From positions 1-22,482 of the forward strand of contig JBDRIE010000004.1 of assembly GCA_043816165.1 (NCBI GenBank): DNA of 22,482 nucleotides, read 5' to 3'. The number at the start of each line of letters is the position of its first letter. Position 1 is the stretch's first letter. Position numbers and translations under genes: made by a program. Below, in pieces: positions 1 to 6,797 of this stretch. Below the pieces are notes generated by a model. That model was not told the origin of the DNA. It made no database searches and worked only from the letters and a program-made list of their open reading frames with translations. Source of the DNA: JAACEU01 sp043816165 (lineage in GTDB: Bacteria; Patescibacteriota; Gracilibacteria; UBA1369; LOWO2-01-FULL-3).

Positions 1-66
1 TTCACGCACCTTGTCCGCGTGGTCCGCATCGACAAAGACAACAATTTTTACGTATTTAAATTCCAC
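1..66 (-). CDS. NIF3/YqfO-like PII-type domain protein, N-terminus only
   Basis: Reading the minus strand from a GTG at 66 gives 22 codons to the window edge, with a fragment like KYVKIVVFVDADHADKVRE. This pattern (short charged start, KIVVFV beta strand, then an HADKVRE helix) resembles the N-terminus of the small PII/CutA-like domain found in YqfO and in proteins annotated as NGG1p-interacting factor NIF3. A GTG at 81 in the same frame would add five residues but sits right against the terminator U-tract at 82-88, so GTG66 is preferred. Only the first strand and part of the first helix are visible, so the family call is tentative. The overlapping plus-strand frame looks like a shadow. Confidence 0.4.
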   Translation of the reverse strand, partial: MEFKYVKIVVFVDADHADKVRE

Positions 67-81
67 GCGCTTAATATACAC

Positions 82-116
82 AAAAAAAGCCCCGCGGAAA
101 ACACGCAGGGCTTTTC
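82..116 (-). terminator. Rho-independent terminator of the 130-516 gene
   Basis: On the minus strand a 12-bp stem (104-115 with 85-96, one G-T wobble) with a 7-base loop is followed by seven Ts (88-82). It sits 14 bases past the stop of the small membrane protein gene and directly before the next minus-strand reading frame. On the plus strand the hairpin is followed by only four Ts, so it works mainly on the minus strand. Confidence 0.85.
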
Positions 117-129
117 ATTATCTTCAATA

Positions 130-516
130 CTAAACCATATACGAATAATAACTCAGAGCCAATCCCATCAAAAGAACCCCAACGGCGGCTACATAAACCA
201 TCCATTTCGTGTCATACAAGCCTATAACTCCTTTGGTCCAGGATCCCGGAGCAAGCGTGTAGAAAACAAACTTCAAAACCATACCCCAACCGTTAAGAGT
301 AACTAGCAGCCACACGTTCCATCCCCATACATTGTACATATTAACAATCAGAAAGCCGAGTACGCCGAGTATTAACATCATTGGCAGCATAGTAAAATGA
401 TCGTTTCTGAAGGCTTTCATGATTTTCTGCCACTGTCCGGCATAAAACAGCAGCGACAGCCCCAGCACGAGGTACACAGGCCCCATTACCGAGGCGATAG
501 CCATAGCGTTTTCCAT
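130..516 (-). CDS. Small four-helix integral membrane protein
   Basis: A 128-residue hydrophobic protein with four predicted membrane segments at about residues 8-26, 42-61, 66-87 and 105-123. Aromatic residues cluster in the third loop and helix (YNVWGWNVW, 61-69). No catalytic motif or named family is recognised; the length and layout fit the small uncharacterised inner-membrane proteins that are common in CPR genomes. It is a single-gene unit, with a promoter at 558-585 and a strong terminator at 82-116. No Shine-Dalgarno is visible before ATG516; a second in-frame ATG four codons later is a possible start. A real gene, function unknown. Confidence 0.7.
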   Translation of the reverse strand: MENAMAIASVMGPVYLVLGLSLLFYAGQWQKIMKAFRNDHFTMLPMMLILGVLGFLIVNMYNVWGWNVWLLVTLNGWGMVLKFVFYTLAPGSWTKGVIGLYDTKWMVYVAAVGVLLMGLALSYYSYMV

Positions 517-557
517 GTTTTTTATGTTAAAAATAAATGGACTTAACTTTAGCTAGG

Positions 558-585
558 ATTATAACAGAATAGAAAAAATATTCAA
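558..585 (-). promoter_or_regulatory. Sigma-70-type promoter with extended -10 for the 130-516 gene
   Basis: On the minus strand TTGAAT (585-580), a 16-base spacer, and TATAAT (563-558) preceded by TGT, an extended -10 motif. The predicted start is near 551, giving a leader of about 35 bases before ATG516. Confidence 0.65.
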
Positions 586-801
586 TATCAACTGGAGAGA
601 CGATGGGCGATAGTTGCTTTCAATTCCTGTCTGGTATTGAACTAAGGAAAAGGCACTACTGTAAAGCAATTGGAAGATCGTAAGCACGTGGTTGAGGAGG
701 TTTATCTGGTGGAGCGGGATAATGTGAGCAATAAGACCGAAAGCAGAGAGTCGACCTGCGTGTAAGTTTTATAGGAACGGTTGGGAGAATAGAACCTTTT
801 T
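586..801. other. Gene-poor gap with a possible decayed reading frame
   Basis: No convincing gene. On the plus strand about 645-767 is open and translates to a charged stretch (for example EDRKHVVEEVYLVERDN) ending in TAA, without an ATG. This could be a relic of a decayed gene or chance. A 7-bp inverted repeat (614-620 with 663-669) is present. No terminator is seen for the 802-1116 gene that ends here. Confidence 0.25.
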
Positions 802-1116
802 TCAAGGGAACCACAATTTTATAAAAAACCCAAAGATTATAACAAAAATTGTGAATCCAGGATAAATCAAACAATAATGCCAGAAATCCCCCTTGCTTTG
901 TTTTGGATATTTGAAAAATAAAAAAATGCCCAATCCGATGACAAAAGGGGTAAAAAACATTGCAATTAATAGCATTAATATAGGTGCAAGTGATGCAATA
1001 TGGCTGGCGGTTCTAATGTGTTCAGATAAGTCAATAGTAAAATAACCATATAGAAATACATAGTAAAATAATACTGTAAAAAAAATGTAACTAATGCGAT
1101 AGATTTTTGTTCTCAT
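802..1116 (-). CDS. Small three-helix membrane protein
   Basis: A 104-residue protein with three hydrophobic segments at about 8-28, 42-68 and 81-100, a basic N-terminus (MRTKIYR) and a basic cytoplasmic-type loop (KYPKQSKGD, 69-77). No family recognised. Its ATG (1116-1114) follows the TAA of the 456-aa gene (1119-1117) with no intervening base, so the two genes are almost certainly co-transcribed and translationally coupled. A large soluble protein followed by a tiny multi-helix protein is also the layout of some effector-immunity pairs, but nothing in either sequence proves that. Strongly AT-rich compared with the ftsW-lexA block. Confidence 0.6.
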   Translation of the reverse strand: MRTKIYRISYIFFTVLFYYVFLYGYFTIDLSEHIRTASHIASLAPILMLLIAMFFTPFVIGLGIFLFFKYPKQSKGDFWHYCLIYPGFTIFVIIFGFFIKLWFP

Positions 1117-2487
1117 TTAATAAATGGTGATTAAATCTTTAATGGTAATGCGTATATCAAAGTTTTTCACCGCATCGTAATCTTCTCCTTTGTCAGCCAA
1201 GTTGTTCAAACATGTAAAGAGAAGATCCTCAGCCATATTTTCGACTTCATAGGGGCTATTATCGGTAAAGGCATCTAAATAACTTTGATATTCAAAGTCA
1301 TAAACATCGAATAACACCATTTCGACATCAAGCTCTTTTTCGGTAATTTTCTTGGCAACAAAGCTTAATGTTTTAAGCCCATGCAAAGCTGCAAACAAAT
1401 CACCAGTCTCAAAAACGACTACGCCCTCAACATTAACCTCTGCCTCCATGCTCCCTTTTCTAATTTCTTGTATAACAATTTCTTTGATTTTATTATAAGC
1501 ATTATCTGCTTTTATTTTTTTGACTATCCTGTCGCTATTATCTAAGTTCAGATCTGTAGGATTATCCTGTATAGAATGGGCTAAAAATCGCCTTGTATTC
1601 TCCATTTTGGGCTTGAATATTTTAGATGCCCAGATAACAAATCTTAACGTACTTTTAATACTTTCCTTTTTATCATTAAAATCCTCAAGGTCTTCCAAAA
1701 AACTATTGTCACCATCAAATAATTTGAATGAGACCCATACCCTAGGGGATTGGTCATACCAAAGCTCTACGGAATTCTCCACATCCAAAAATTTATTTGG
1801 GCTCAATCCCAATTCTTCTTTTTCTCCTTTGTCCAAATCTCCCGAGAAGTAAAAGTTTTTGTATTTTCGCGAAGTTGGAGCTTTTTCACTTTGTATAATT
1901 CCCCCATTCACTACTGCTTTTACATTATCCCCATCGGTTTTATTTTTGGCAGCGGCCTCGCAAATGCTTGATATTTTAAAATCTTTTGGTTTTACACCGA
2001 AAAATACAAAACTTAACCAAGGCGCACCTTTTTTATCAGTATTAATATTTTCGTCAGGTTTTACATTCTTAATTTTGAATAATTCTCCTTTTCTCATCTG
2101 CCATATTTTTATTTCTTTTAATGCAGGGGTTTTGTCAGCATAGAATTTGAGCGTATGTTCACCCCTCTTTAACTCAACAAAAAAATAAATGATTTTTGTT
2201 CCGCCTTTCAAACTCGCCCCATCCCAGGAAGCAGCCGTTCCCAATCCTTTCCATGAGATTTTTTCCTCATACACTTCATATTTGCCAAACTCGTAACCAT
2301 CTAAGACCAAACGCAGATCATCATCGTCTGTGGAATTATTCTGTGTAGCGTTTTTGGCAGAAGCGATTATTCCAATAAGATACTTACCATTCTTGGCTAC
2401 TTCAAAGTCGGTATCCGCTTTCTTCCAGTGGTAAATATTACCCCCTGGAGCAAGAGGAAATTTTGTTTTGTGAAATACAATCTTCAT
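1117..2487 (-). CDS. 456-aa protein of unknown function, beta-rich, two domains
   Basis: No named family is recognised. From ATG2487 the protein has 456 residues, no signal peptide and no membrane segment. The first 140 residues alternate short hydrophobic strands with glycine and charged turns (for example KYLIGIIAS, then TKIIYFFVELKRGEHTLKF), which suggests a beta-sandwich such as a carbohydrate-binding or jelly-roll fold. A middle region follows, and a C-terminal domain (about 340-456) contains MVLFDVYDFEYQ and then NNLADKGEDYD and FDIRITI near the end. An upstream in-frame TTG at 2517 would add ten residues (VKTECHHSF after the start); ATG is preferred, though neither start has a Shine-Dalgarno. 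It lies just outside the integrated element, downstream of the displaced tRNA 3' end, and is coupled to the 104-aa membrane protein. Confidence 0.6.
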   Translation of the reverse strand: MKIVFHKTKFPLAPGGNIYHWKKADTDFEVAKNGKYLIGIIASAKNATQNNSTDDDDLRLVLDGYEFGKYEVYEEKISWKGLGTAASWDGASLKGGTKIIYFFVELKRGEHTLKFYADKTPALKEIKIWQMRKGELFKIKNVKPDENINTDKKGAPWLSFVFFGVKPKDFKISSICEAAAKNKTDGDNVKAVVNGGIIQSEKAPTSRKYKNFYFSGDLDKGEKEELGLSPNKFLDVENSVELWYDQSPRVWVSFKLFDGDNSFLEDLEDFNDKKESIKSTLRFVIWASKIFKPKMENTRRFLAHSIQDNPTDLNLDNSDRIVKKIKADNAYNKIKEIVIQEIRKGSMEAEVNVEGVVVFETGDLFAALHGLKTLSFVAKKITEKELDVEMVLFDVYDFEYQSYLDAFTDNSPYEVENMAEDLLFTCLNNLADKGEDYDAVKNFDIRITIKDLITIY

Positions 2488-2647
2488 GAAGCTATGATGA
2501 CATTCCGTTTTGACCAAATCAACAAAAAACCGCCAAGGTGTGATGTCAATAGGCAGAAAAAGCCCCTCGTTGATAAATGACTAAATGAATGCGTTTCTAA
2601 ATACAATATGCAATATGCGTTTTCGACGTCAAAATGACATCTAAAAA

Positions 2648-2695
2648 TGGAGCCACCACCCGGAATCGAACCGGGGACCTCTCGCTTACGAAGCG
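2648..2695 (-). repeat. Attachment site: displaced 3' part of tRNA-Thr (left end of element)
   Basis: Read on the minus strand this is the anticodon stem-loop, variable region, T-arm and acceptor 3' strand of tRNA-Thr with encoded CCA (2650-2648), followed by five Ts. It has no matching 5' half: bases beyond 2695 diverge. The copy at 13559-13606 is a direct repeat. The segment 2676-2695 is identical in both (20 bases), as are the acceptor end and T-loop, while the T-stem differs by paired, compensating changes (CCGGG here, CCGAC in the intact gene). Confidence 0.85.
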
Positions 2696-2794
2696 CTACC
2701 CATAGCCTTTATTGCAGGTATTTGGCTTGTATAAGCGACTTTTGAAGAGCTAATGTCTAATAACTGGTAAATAGTCCACGACTAATAGCTGAAA

Positions 2795-3874
2795 CTATTC
2801 TACCACGCTAAAAAGGTTGTAGGCAACATAGAGCTTGCCTCTCTTCCTCTCGGGATCAGTATCGACCAGAACCCCTTTGCTAGAAAAATAATCAACCAAT
2901 CTTTTGACAGTTGGATGTGTAGTCTTCAGATCTTTACTTAACTTTTGACGTGTAACGTAAGGATTCAAGAATAACAAATCAACTAACGCTTGAGCATGCT
3001 TTAAATCAGAAGACTTAGCAATATCCTGATACTCTTCGTAAAGTTTGCGAAGTCTAGCAACGTTTGACTGCGCAAGCCTTGCCGAAGCTATAACAGCTTC
3101 TAAAAAAAATCTTATCCATTCCTCCCACTTCCCTTCGGTGTAAACACCCCTAAGGGCAGCGTAATAATTAATTCTATTTTCTTCAAGAAAGCGACTGATG
3201 TACAGGACAGGTTCATCCAGAACTCCCTTGTGCTTCAAGACCAGTGGAATAATAAGCCTCCCTATTCTACCATTGCCATCAAAAAAGGGATGTACACCCT
3301 CAAACTGATAATGAACTATAGCAACTTGTATCAAGGGGTCAATATTATTGCTATGCACATAGTCATCTATGTTTTTCATCAAATCGGGAATTTCGGTACA
3401 TAAAGGAGCAACATAATAGGCATCTTCTATCTTGCAATTCTTAGGACCAATCCAAACATCTCCACTACGCCATTCGCCGCAATTTTTTTCTTGCCCCCTA
3501 ACGTTTCTCAATAAAACACGATGTAAATTTCTAACCAACCTACCACAAAAAGGGACTTTATCTAATAATTTCAAACCTTCGTCCATTGCGATTCTGTAAT
3601 TAATAAGTTCGTCAATATCCTTAGCCCCAACGGGCTCTCCAAGCTCACTCCTGAAATAGTCCGAAATACTTGCCTGAGTTCCCTCTATGGCAGAACTAGC
3701 CTCAGCCTCCTTCGCAGTTAGGGGGTTTATCAGTAACTTGGAATCAAGAATAGACTTCAACGAACCATTTAAATTACCCACCTCGAGACTAGCTTTGCAA
3801 GCAAGCTTCATCAAATCTAAAGAAAAATCTAGAGATATAGGTAGACGAGTTAATTTTGCACGCTCTACGCTCAT
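2795..3874 (-). CDS. Fic family protein with C-terminal winged helix (likely protein AMPylase)
   Basis: Fic enzymes transfer AMP, or a related group, from a nucleotide to hydroxyl side chains of target proteins. The full active-site motif is present: HPFFDGNGRIGR at about residues 195-206 of this 359-aa protein. About 130 residues earlier a SSAIEG sequence matches the (S/T)xxxE(G/N) inhibitory helix motif, so this looks like a self-inhibited, class II type enzyme. The last 60 residues (NPYVTRQKLSKDLKTTHPTV onward) look like a winged helix-turn-helix, as in many stand-alone Fic proteins. ATG3874 is preferred over a TTG three codons upstream. It has its own promoter and is the gene nearest the left end of the element. 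Such proteins occur as toxin-like or regulatory cargo; no antitoxin gene is evident nearby. Confidence 0.9.
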   Translation of the reverse strand: MSVERAKLTRLPISLDFSLDLMKLACKASLEVGNLNGSLKSILDSKLLINPLTAKEAEASSAIEGTQASISDYFRSELGEPVGAKDIDELINYRIAMDEGLKLLDKVPFCGRLVRNLHRVLLRNVRGQEKNCGEWRSGDVWIGPKNCKIEDAYYVAPLCTEIPDLMKNIDDYVHSNNIDPLIQVAIVHYQFEGVHPFFDGNGRIGRLIIPLVLKHKGVLDEPVLYISRFLEENRINYYAALRGVYTEGKWEEWIRFFLEAVIASARLAQSNVARLRKLYEEYQDIAKSSDLKHAQALVDLLFLNPYVTRQKLSKDLKTTHPTVKRLVDYFSSKGVLVDTDPERKRGKLYVAYNLFSVVE

Positions 3875-3910
3875 AGGTGACAAACGTTAATAACAAATAT
3901 CACTATTAGC

Positions 3911-3938
3911 ATTATACACCCTCAAACTTTAATTACAA
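3911..3938 (-). promoter_or_regulatory. Predicted promoter of the Fic gene
   Basis: On the minus strand TTGTAA (3938-3933), a 16-base spacer, and a perfect TATAAT (3916-3911). The predicted start is near 3904, a leader of about 30 bases before ATG3874. The -35 matches four of six consensus bases. Confidence 0.5.
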
Positions 3939-3992
3939 CAAGTTCTATTAAAGAAATCGACCTTCTGGTTTAATAACGGTAGCCGCTAAAAT

Positions 3993-4880
3993 TCAAAACA
4001 GCTCCAATTTGTTCAGGCTCTCTTGCAAACTTTTTGAACTCATCTTTAAGTAAATCATGGTTGAAGCCAAGCTACTATGGCCCATGATGGATTGTAGCTT
4101 TACTACATTCAATCCCTGTTCGACGCTCACAGAGCCAAATGTATGTCTAAGGCAATGAGGAGTAAACTTCACGCCAGCTTCGATCGAAACCTTCTTGCAG
4201 ATAGCAGAAGCGTTCTTGTAAGACAAAGGTTTGTTACTTTTGACGCCAGTAAAGAAATAAGGGGAATTCTTCTTCAGCCGCTTCTTCTCGTTGACGTAGT
4301 TTTGCAAGATACGCTTCAGTTTGAAGTGGATAGGGACGTTTCTGTCTTTAGTCCCTTTCCCATTCACAACTAGGATGTTCCCAGAGCTTAAATTCACACC
4401 TGTGACACACAATTCAAGCAATTCCTTGCACCTGAGCCCCGTATAAAGGAAAGTGGCTAGAATCGCGTAATTACGATACATCTCAAACGTGTAACACCAA
4501 GGATAATTAAAGGTCGTGTACAGAATCTTTTGAGCTTCGATGTCAGTGAGTCGTCGCGGTAGAGATTGGGGCTTCTTGGGCTTATTTATCTCCAAAGCAG
4601 GATTAGCTTTCAAGTAACCGTTTTTGACACACCAGTCCAGAAACTTCTTCATGTATTTGCGATGATTCACGTAATGACTATAGGACCATTGATATACCTC
4701 CTTTCCTTCGTAGAAGAACTCACGCAGTACGTTCAAAGTTATATCTCGTACGTTCTCAGTTCCCGAACGCTTTACGAAAGTCATGACGTAAGAGCGCATA
4801 CTCTTGATCGTTACAGGACTCAGGCCCTCCTCTAAGGCGCAATAGCGTCTAAACCTTTGGTGTGTTTCTAAAATATTCAT
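3993..4880 (-). CDS. Tyrosine recombinase/integrase (first copy)
   Basis: A 295-residue site-specific recombinase of the XerC/XerD/phage integrase type, cutting and rejoining DNA through a covalent tyrosine. All catalytic residues are visible: R150 (YTGLR), K178 (GKGTKDR), H242 and R245 (PHCLRHTF), H268 (MGHS) and Y277 (MIYL). An N-terminal SAM-like core-binding domain occupies about residues 1-100. ATG4880 was chosen over GTG4901 because MNILETHQRF then lines up with MNIKDLHEQF of the second integrase at 12589-13488. The two proteins are clearly related but diverged, so they are not a recent duplication. It follows the replisome-organizer-like gene by 36 bases. It could excise or integrate this element, or be left from a second element. 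Confidence 0.93.
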   Translation of the reverse strand: MNILETHQRFRRYCALEEGLSPVTIKSMRSYVMTFVKRSGTENVRDITLNVLREFFYEGKEVYQWSYSHYVNHRKYMKKFLDWCVKNGYLKANPALEINKPKKPQSLPRRLTDIEAQKILYTTFNYPWCYTFEMYRNYAILATFLYTGLRCKELLELCVTGVNLSSGNILVVNGKGTKDRNVPIHFKLKRILQNYVNEKKRLKKNSPYFFTGVKSNKPLSYKNASAICKKVSIEAGVKFTPHCLRHTFGSVSVEQGLNVVKLQSIMGHSSLASTMIYLKMSSKSLQESLNKLELF

Positions 4881-4916
4881 ATTTTTAAGCTTTGTAAGCA
4901 CGAGTCGTCATATGTA

Positions 4917-5438
4917 TCAAGAAGACAAAGGATATTCGGGGTAATCTTTACACTCTCCATCATCATGTAAATAAGGTTTCTTACCCAATTCATCTTCTCT
5001 GTTCTGATATGGTCTATTCTCATCTTCTCTATTCTTCTCTACTCTATTCTGTTCTAGAACTCTTCTAGAACGATCATACTTCTTTAAATCTTCAGGTCGT
5101 AGGTTGTAACTTGGCGGCAAAGGATGTGTAGTCTGCTTGTATAGCTTCTTGTCTATAAATTGTCTTCTCCACCAGTCCATAACCTGCAAATATTGATCAT
5201 CCTCATAAAGGATAAGGAAAGATAGTTCTTGCAACTTCTGCAAGTCCGAACAAACATCTTTCTCTTTCACATCACTATCAAATGGGAAACATCTCGTTCG
5301 AACCAACTTCACAGGCATTATGCCGTCATCATCCGCATAAAGCATGACTGTAAAGAATAGGTAGCGTTGTAATACAGTCAGCTCTCCAAATACAAGAGAT
5401 TCCACATCGTCCTTACTGATCATTCTTCGGTTAGCCAT
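4917..5438 (-). CDS. Phage replisome-organizer-like replication protein
   Basis: The first 110 residues follow the pattern of the N-terminal helix-turn-helix domain of phage and plasmid replisome organizers: RRMISKDDVESLVFGEL, then LQRYLFFTVMLYADDDGIMP with the typical ADDDG signature, then a conserved arginine (RTRCF) and a late MDWWRRQFIDKK segment. Such proteins bind the replication origin and recruit helicase loader or helicase. The tail (about 128-173) is low-complexity and contains an imperfect ten-residue repeat (NRVEKNREDE, NRPYQNREDE) encoded by a 30-bp DNA repeat. The protein is 173 residues. It sits between a DUF5659-like gene (18 bases upstream) and the first integrase, so replication and integration functions are clustered. 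This suggests the element can replicate when excised. Confidence 0.65.
   Translation of the reverse strand: MANRRMISKDDVESLVFGELTVLQRYLFFTVMLYADDDGIMPVKLVRTRCFPFDSDVKEKDVCSDLQKLQELSFLILYEDDQYLQVMDWWRRQFIDKKLYKQTTHPLPPSYNLRPEDLKKYDRSRRVLEQNRVEKNREDENRPYQNREDELGKKPYLHDDGECKDYPEYPLSS
4991..5050. repeat. Two 30-bp tandem repeats inside the replisome-organizer gene, possible origin
   Basis: Units 4991-5020 and 5021-5050 share their first ten and last eight bases and part of the middle. Directly beside them (5051-5071) lie two copies of the palindrome-like TTCTAGAAC 11 bases apart. Repeats within the linker-coding part of a replication initiator gene recall the iterons in the phage lambda O gene. 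The origin role is inference. Confidence 0.4.
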
Positions 5439-5456
5439 TGATTTTAATGTTAATAT

Positions 5457-5693
5457 TTAATCGTTGGAGTAAATCCTGCTTTTAAGCATCTTTAAACTTG
5501 CAAAAAGTATCTGAGGCTCTATATTCAACCGTCTTCCCCAAAACCCTTGTATAGCTTCATCAAGCCCTTCTTTACGTTCAAATAAGAACTTGACTCTCTT
5601 GCCACCCTTTCTGTCTAGGCGGTACAAAGAAAAGTCTAGTGAAACCAATGTTGAACTCAGGAAAATGTCGTATGTCTCGAAGAATTTGTTCAT
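5457..5693 (-). CDS. Small DUF5659-like protein
   Basis: A 78-residue soluble protein. Its pattern (an N-terminal TYDIFLSSTLVSLDFSLYRL, a KRVKFLFER strand, an acidic helix, and a C-terminal LKMLKSRIY) matches my memory of DUF5659, a small domain common in phages and CPR elements with no established function. The family call is from pattern memory and should be confirmed by profile search. It is first in a probable three-gene unit (this gene, replisome organizer, integrase), with 18 bases to the next start. Its leader is AT-rich and contains repeated TTAACAT copies just before the ATG. Confidence 0.55.
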   Translation of the reverse strand: MNKFFETYDIFLSSTLVSLDFSLYRLDRKGGKRVKFLFERKEGLDEAIQGFWGRRLNIEPQILFASLKMLKSRIYSND

Positions 5694-5713
5694 GTTAATT
5701 GATGTTAATTACT

Positions 5714-5736
5714 AAAAAACCTATTACGTTAATAGG
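5714..5736 (-). terminator. Rho-independent terminator after the 229-aa gene
   Basis: On the minus strand a perfect 7-bp stem (5736-5730 with 5726-5720) and 3-base loop are followed immediately by six Ts (5719-5714). It separates the 229-aa gene from the DUF5659-replication-integrase unit. The stem is AT-rich, so termination may be partial. Confidence 0.7.
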
Positions 5737-5788
5737 CTAGCAACAAAACAAAAAGAAATATAAAAATTAAACGTAGTACACTAAACCA

Positions 5789-6478
5789 TTACTTTGACTT
5801 CAAATTTATCTTCTTTTCTCTTCTAATCCGCTCCTCCCTTATCAGATTGTTTATTTCATAATACACCAACCCATTATGAGGAAATCTCTCATCTAACAAG
5901 CTCTTTAATTCCTTGCATTTCTTATCCTTGTTTTCGTATATAAAATCTACAATTGCATGATCCAACTGCCTCTCTTTAATTATTAGGACCTTCCCTCTCC
6001 GATACTTTTTATTCAACTGCTCTATTTCTTTCCAATGTTTCTTTACAAAATCAGTCACGTCTCTTTGAGAAGCCAGCCTATTAATACCAATAGCCACTGG
6101 ATAAGCAATATGCTTTGTTTGAAGCCTAACGTCACCCCCCTGAATTTCGTTACATCTATCTTCAAGCGTACACACAGAAGGAATTCTGTTGTATCCTTTC
6201 CTCAACGCCCATTTGTGATCATTTTCTACAATAAAAATGAGATCTTCAAAATCAAGTCCGTACTTTGCAGCCAATACTCCAAGCAACTGACAAGAAGGAT
6301 CTTCTTTGTCTACCACTTTTTTCCCTTTTCCGATTTTCTCCATCGTTTTGCCTGCAAGCCGATCGTATTCATCCATAAAGGATATGAACTCCTCATTTCT
6401 GAGCAAGTCATATATATACATAAGCTTTTTCTTTTGAGCCTTAGATAAACCACTCCAATCTTTCATATACATTTTCAT
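5789..6478 (-). CDS. 229-aa protein of unknown function, CPR-type
   Basis: No named family. The protein is soluble and rich in lysine and glutamate. A conserved-looking block at about 123-152 (YPVAIGINRLASQRDVTDFV, then KKHWKEI) is a pattern I associate with hypothetical proteins in CPR genomes. The last 60 residues (an IVDFIYENKDKK helix, then an NGLVYYEINNLIREERIRR segment) resemble a helix-turn-helix that ends in a basic tail, so DNA binding is possible. It is transcribed away from the two-gene membrane operon, from a good promoter at 6535-6563, and stops at a terminator at 5714-5736. A divergent single gene of this kind is a plausible regulator of its neighbour, but this is inference. Confidence 0.6.
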   Translation of the reverse strand: MKMYMKDWSGLSKAQKKKLMYIYDLLRNEEFISFMDEYDRLAGKTMEKIGKGKKVVDKEDPSCQLLGVLAAKYGLDFEDLIFIVENDHKWALRKGYNRIPSVCTLEDRCNEIQGGDVRLQTKHIAYPVAIGINRLASQRDVTDFVKKHWKEIEQLNKKYRRGKVLIIKERQLDHAIVDFIYENKDKKCKELKSLLDERFPHNGLVYYEINNLIREERIRREKKINLKSK

Positions 6479-6534
6479 TTACTACAACCGCAAAATAGCA
6501 AATTTCTCAACAGAACGTAAGTTGATGTTGTACA

Positions 6535-6563
6535 ATGCTATTTCTCGCAAAAAAACTTGTCAA
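6535..6563 (-). promoter_or_regulatory. Promoter of the 229-aa gene
   Basis: On the minus strand a perfect TTGACA (6563-6558), a 17-base spacer, and TAGCAT (6540-6535; four of six). The predicted start is near 6528, with a leader of about 50 bases to ATG6478. Confidence 0.65.
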
Positions 6564-6747
6564 GTCTCCCAACCTGTAAGCCTCTCGGATTTTGACACAA
6601 CAAACAAGCCCACAGCCACTTGCCTGCTTGGCAGTGGATTATAATATGGTCTTCTTCAAAATCTGTTGATATTTTTAATGTACATACAACACTATCAGAA
6701 TCAGAAAATAGTCGTGCAAAGTAACCTCATTCAAATGTCGTTCAGGC

Positions 6748-6776
6748 TTGACATTCCATCAAACAAAGGTTATAAA
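6748..6776 (+). promoter_or_regulatory. Strong sigma-70 promoter of the two-gene membrane operon
   Basis: Perfect TTGACA (6748-6753), an ideal 17-base spacer, and TATAAA (6771-6776). The predicted start is near 6783, giving a short leader of about 15 bases before ATG6798. No Shine-Dalgarno lies between. This is the closest to consensus of any promoter seen in the element. Confidence 0.8.
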
Positions 6777-6797
6777 TTATCACCGTAATCCCGAGTC

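Larger units (their letters stand above)
6479..6797. other. Divergent control region between the 229-aa gene and the membrane operon
   Basis: This 319-bp gap has no gene. It holds two outward-facing promoters (6535-6563 minus, 6748-6776 plus) and between them a hairpin-forming inverted repeat at 6616-6637 (an 8-bp stem with one bulged T), followed by an isolated TATAAT at 6640-6645. The hairpin is a candidate operator. A related sequence sharing GGCAGTGG and a GCCT half occurs at 11875-11890. Confidence 0.5.

Noticed and set aside
19..306. 95-aa plus-strand frame at the left edge
   Set aside because: It is antisense to the terminator, to the four-helix membrane protein and to the NIF3-like start, all of which have better support.
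656..874. 72-aa minus-strand frame overlapping the end of the 802-1116 gene
   Set aside because: It overlaps the better-supported membrane protein gene in another frame and shows no protein-like composition.
2525..2585. TTGACA-like -35 (minus strand, near 2548-2553) as a promoter for the 456-aa gene
   Set aside because: No acceptable -10 lies 16-18 bases downstream, so it was not listed as a promoter.
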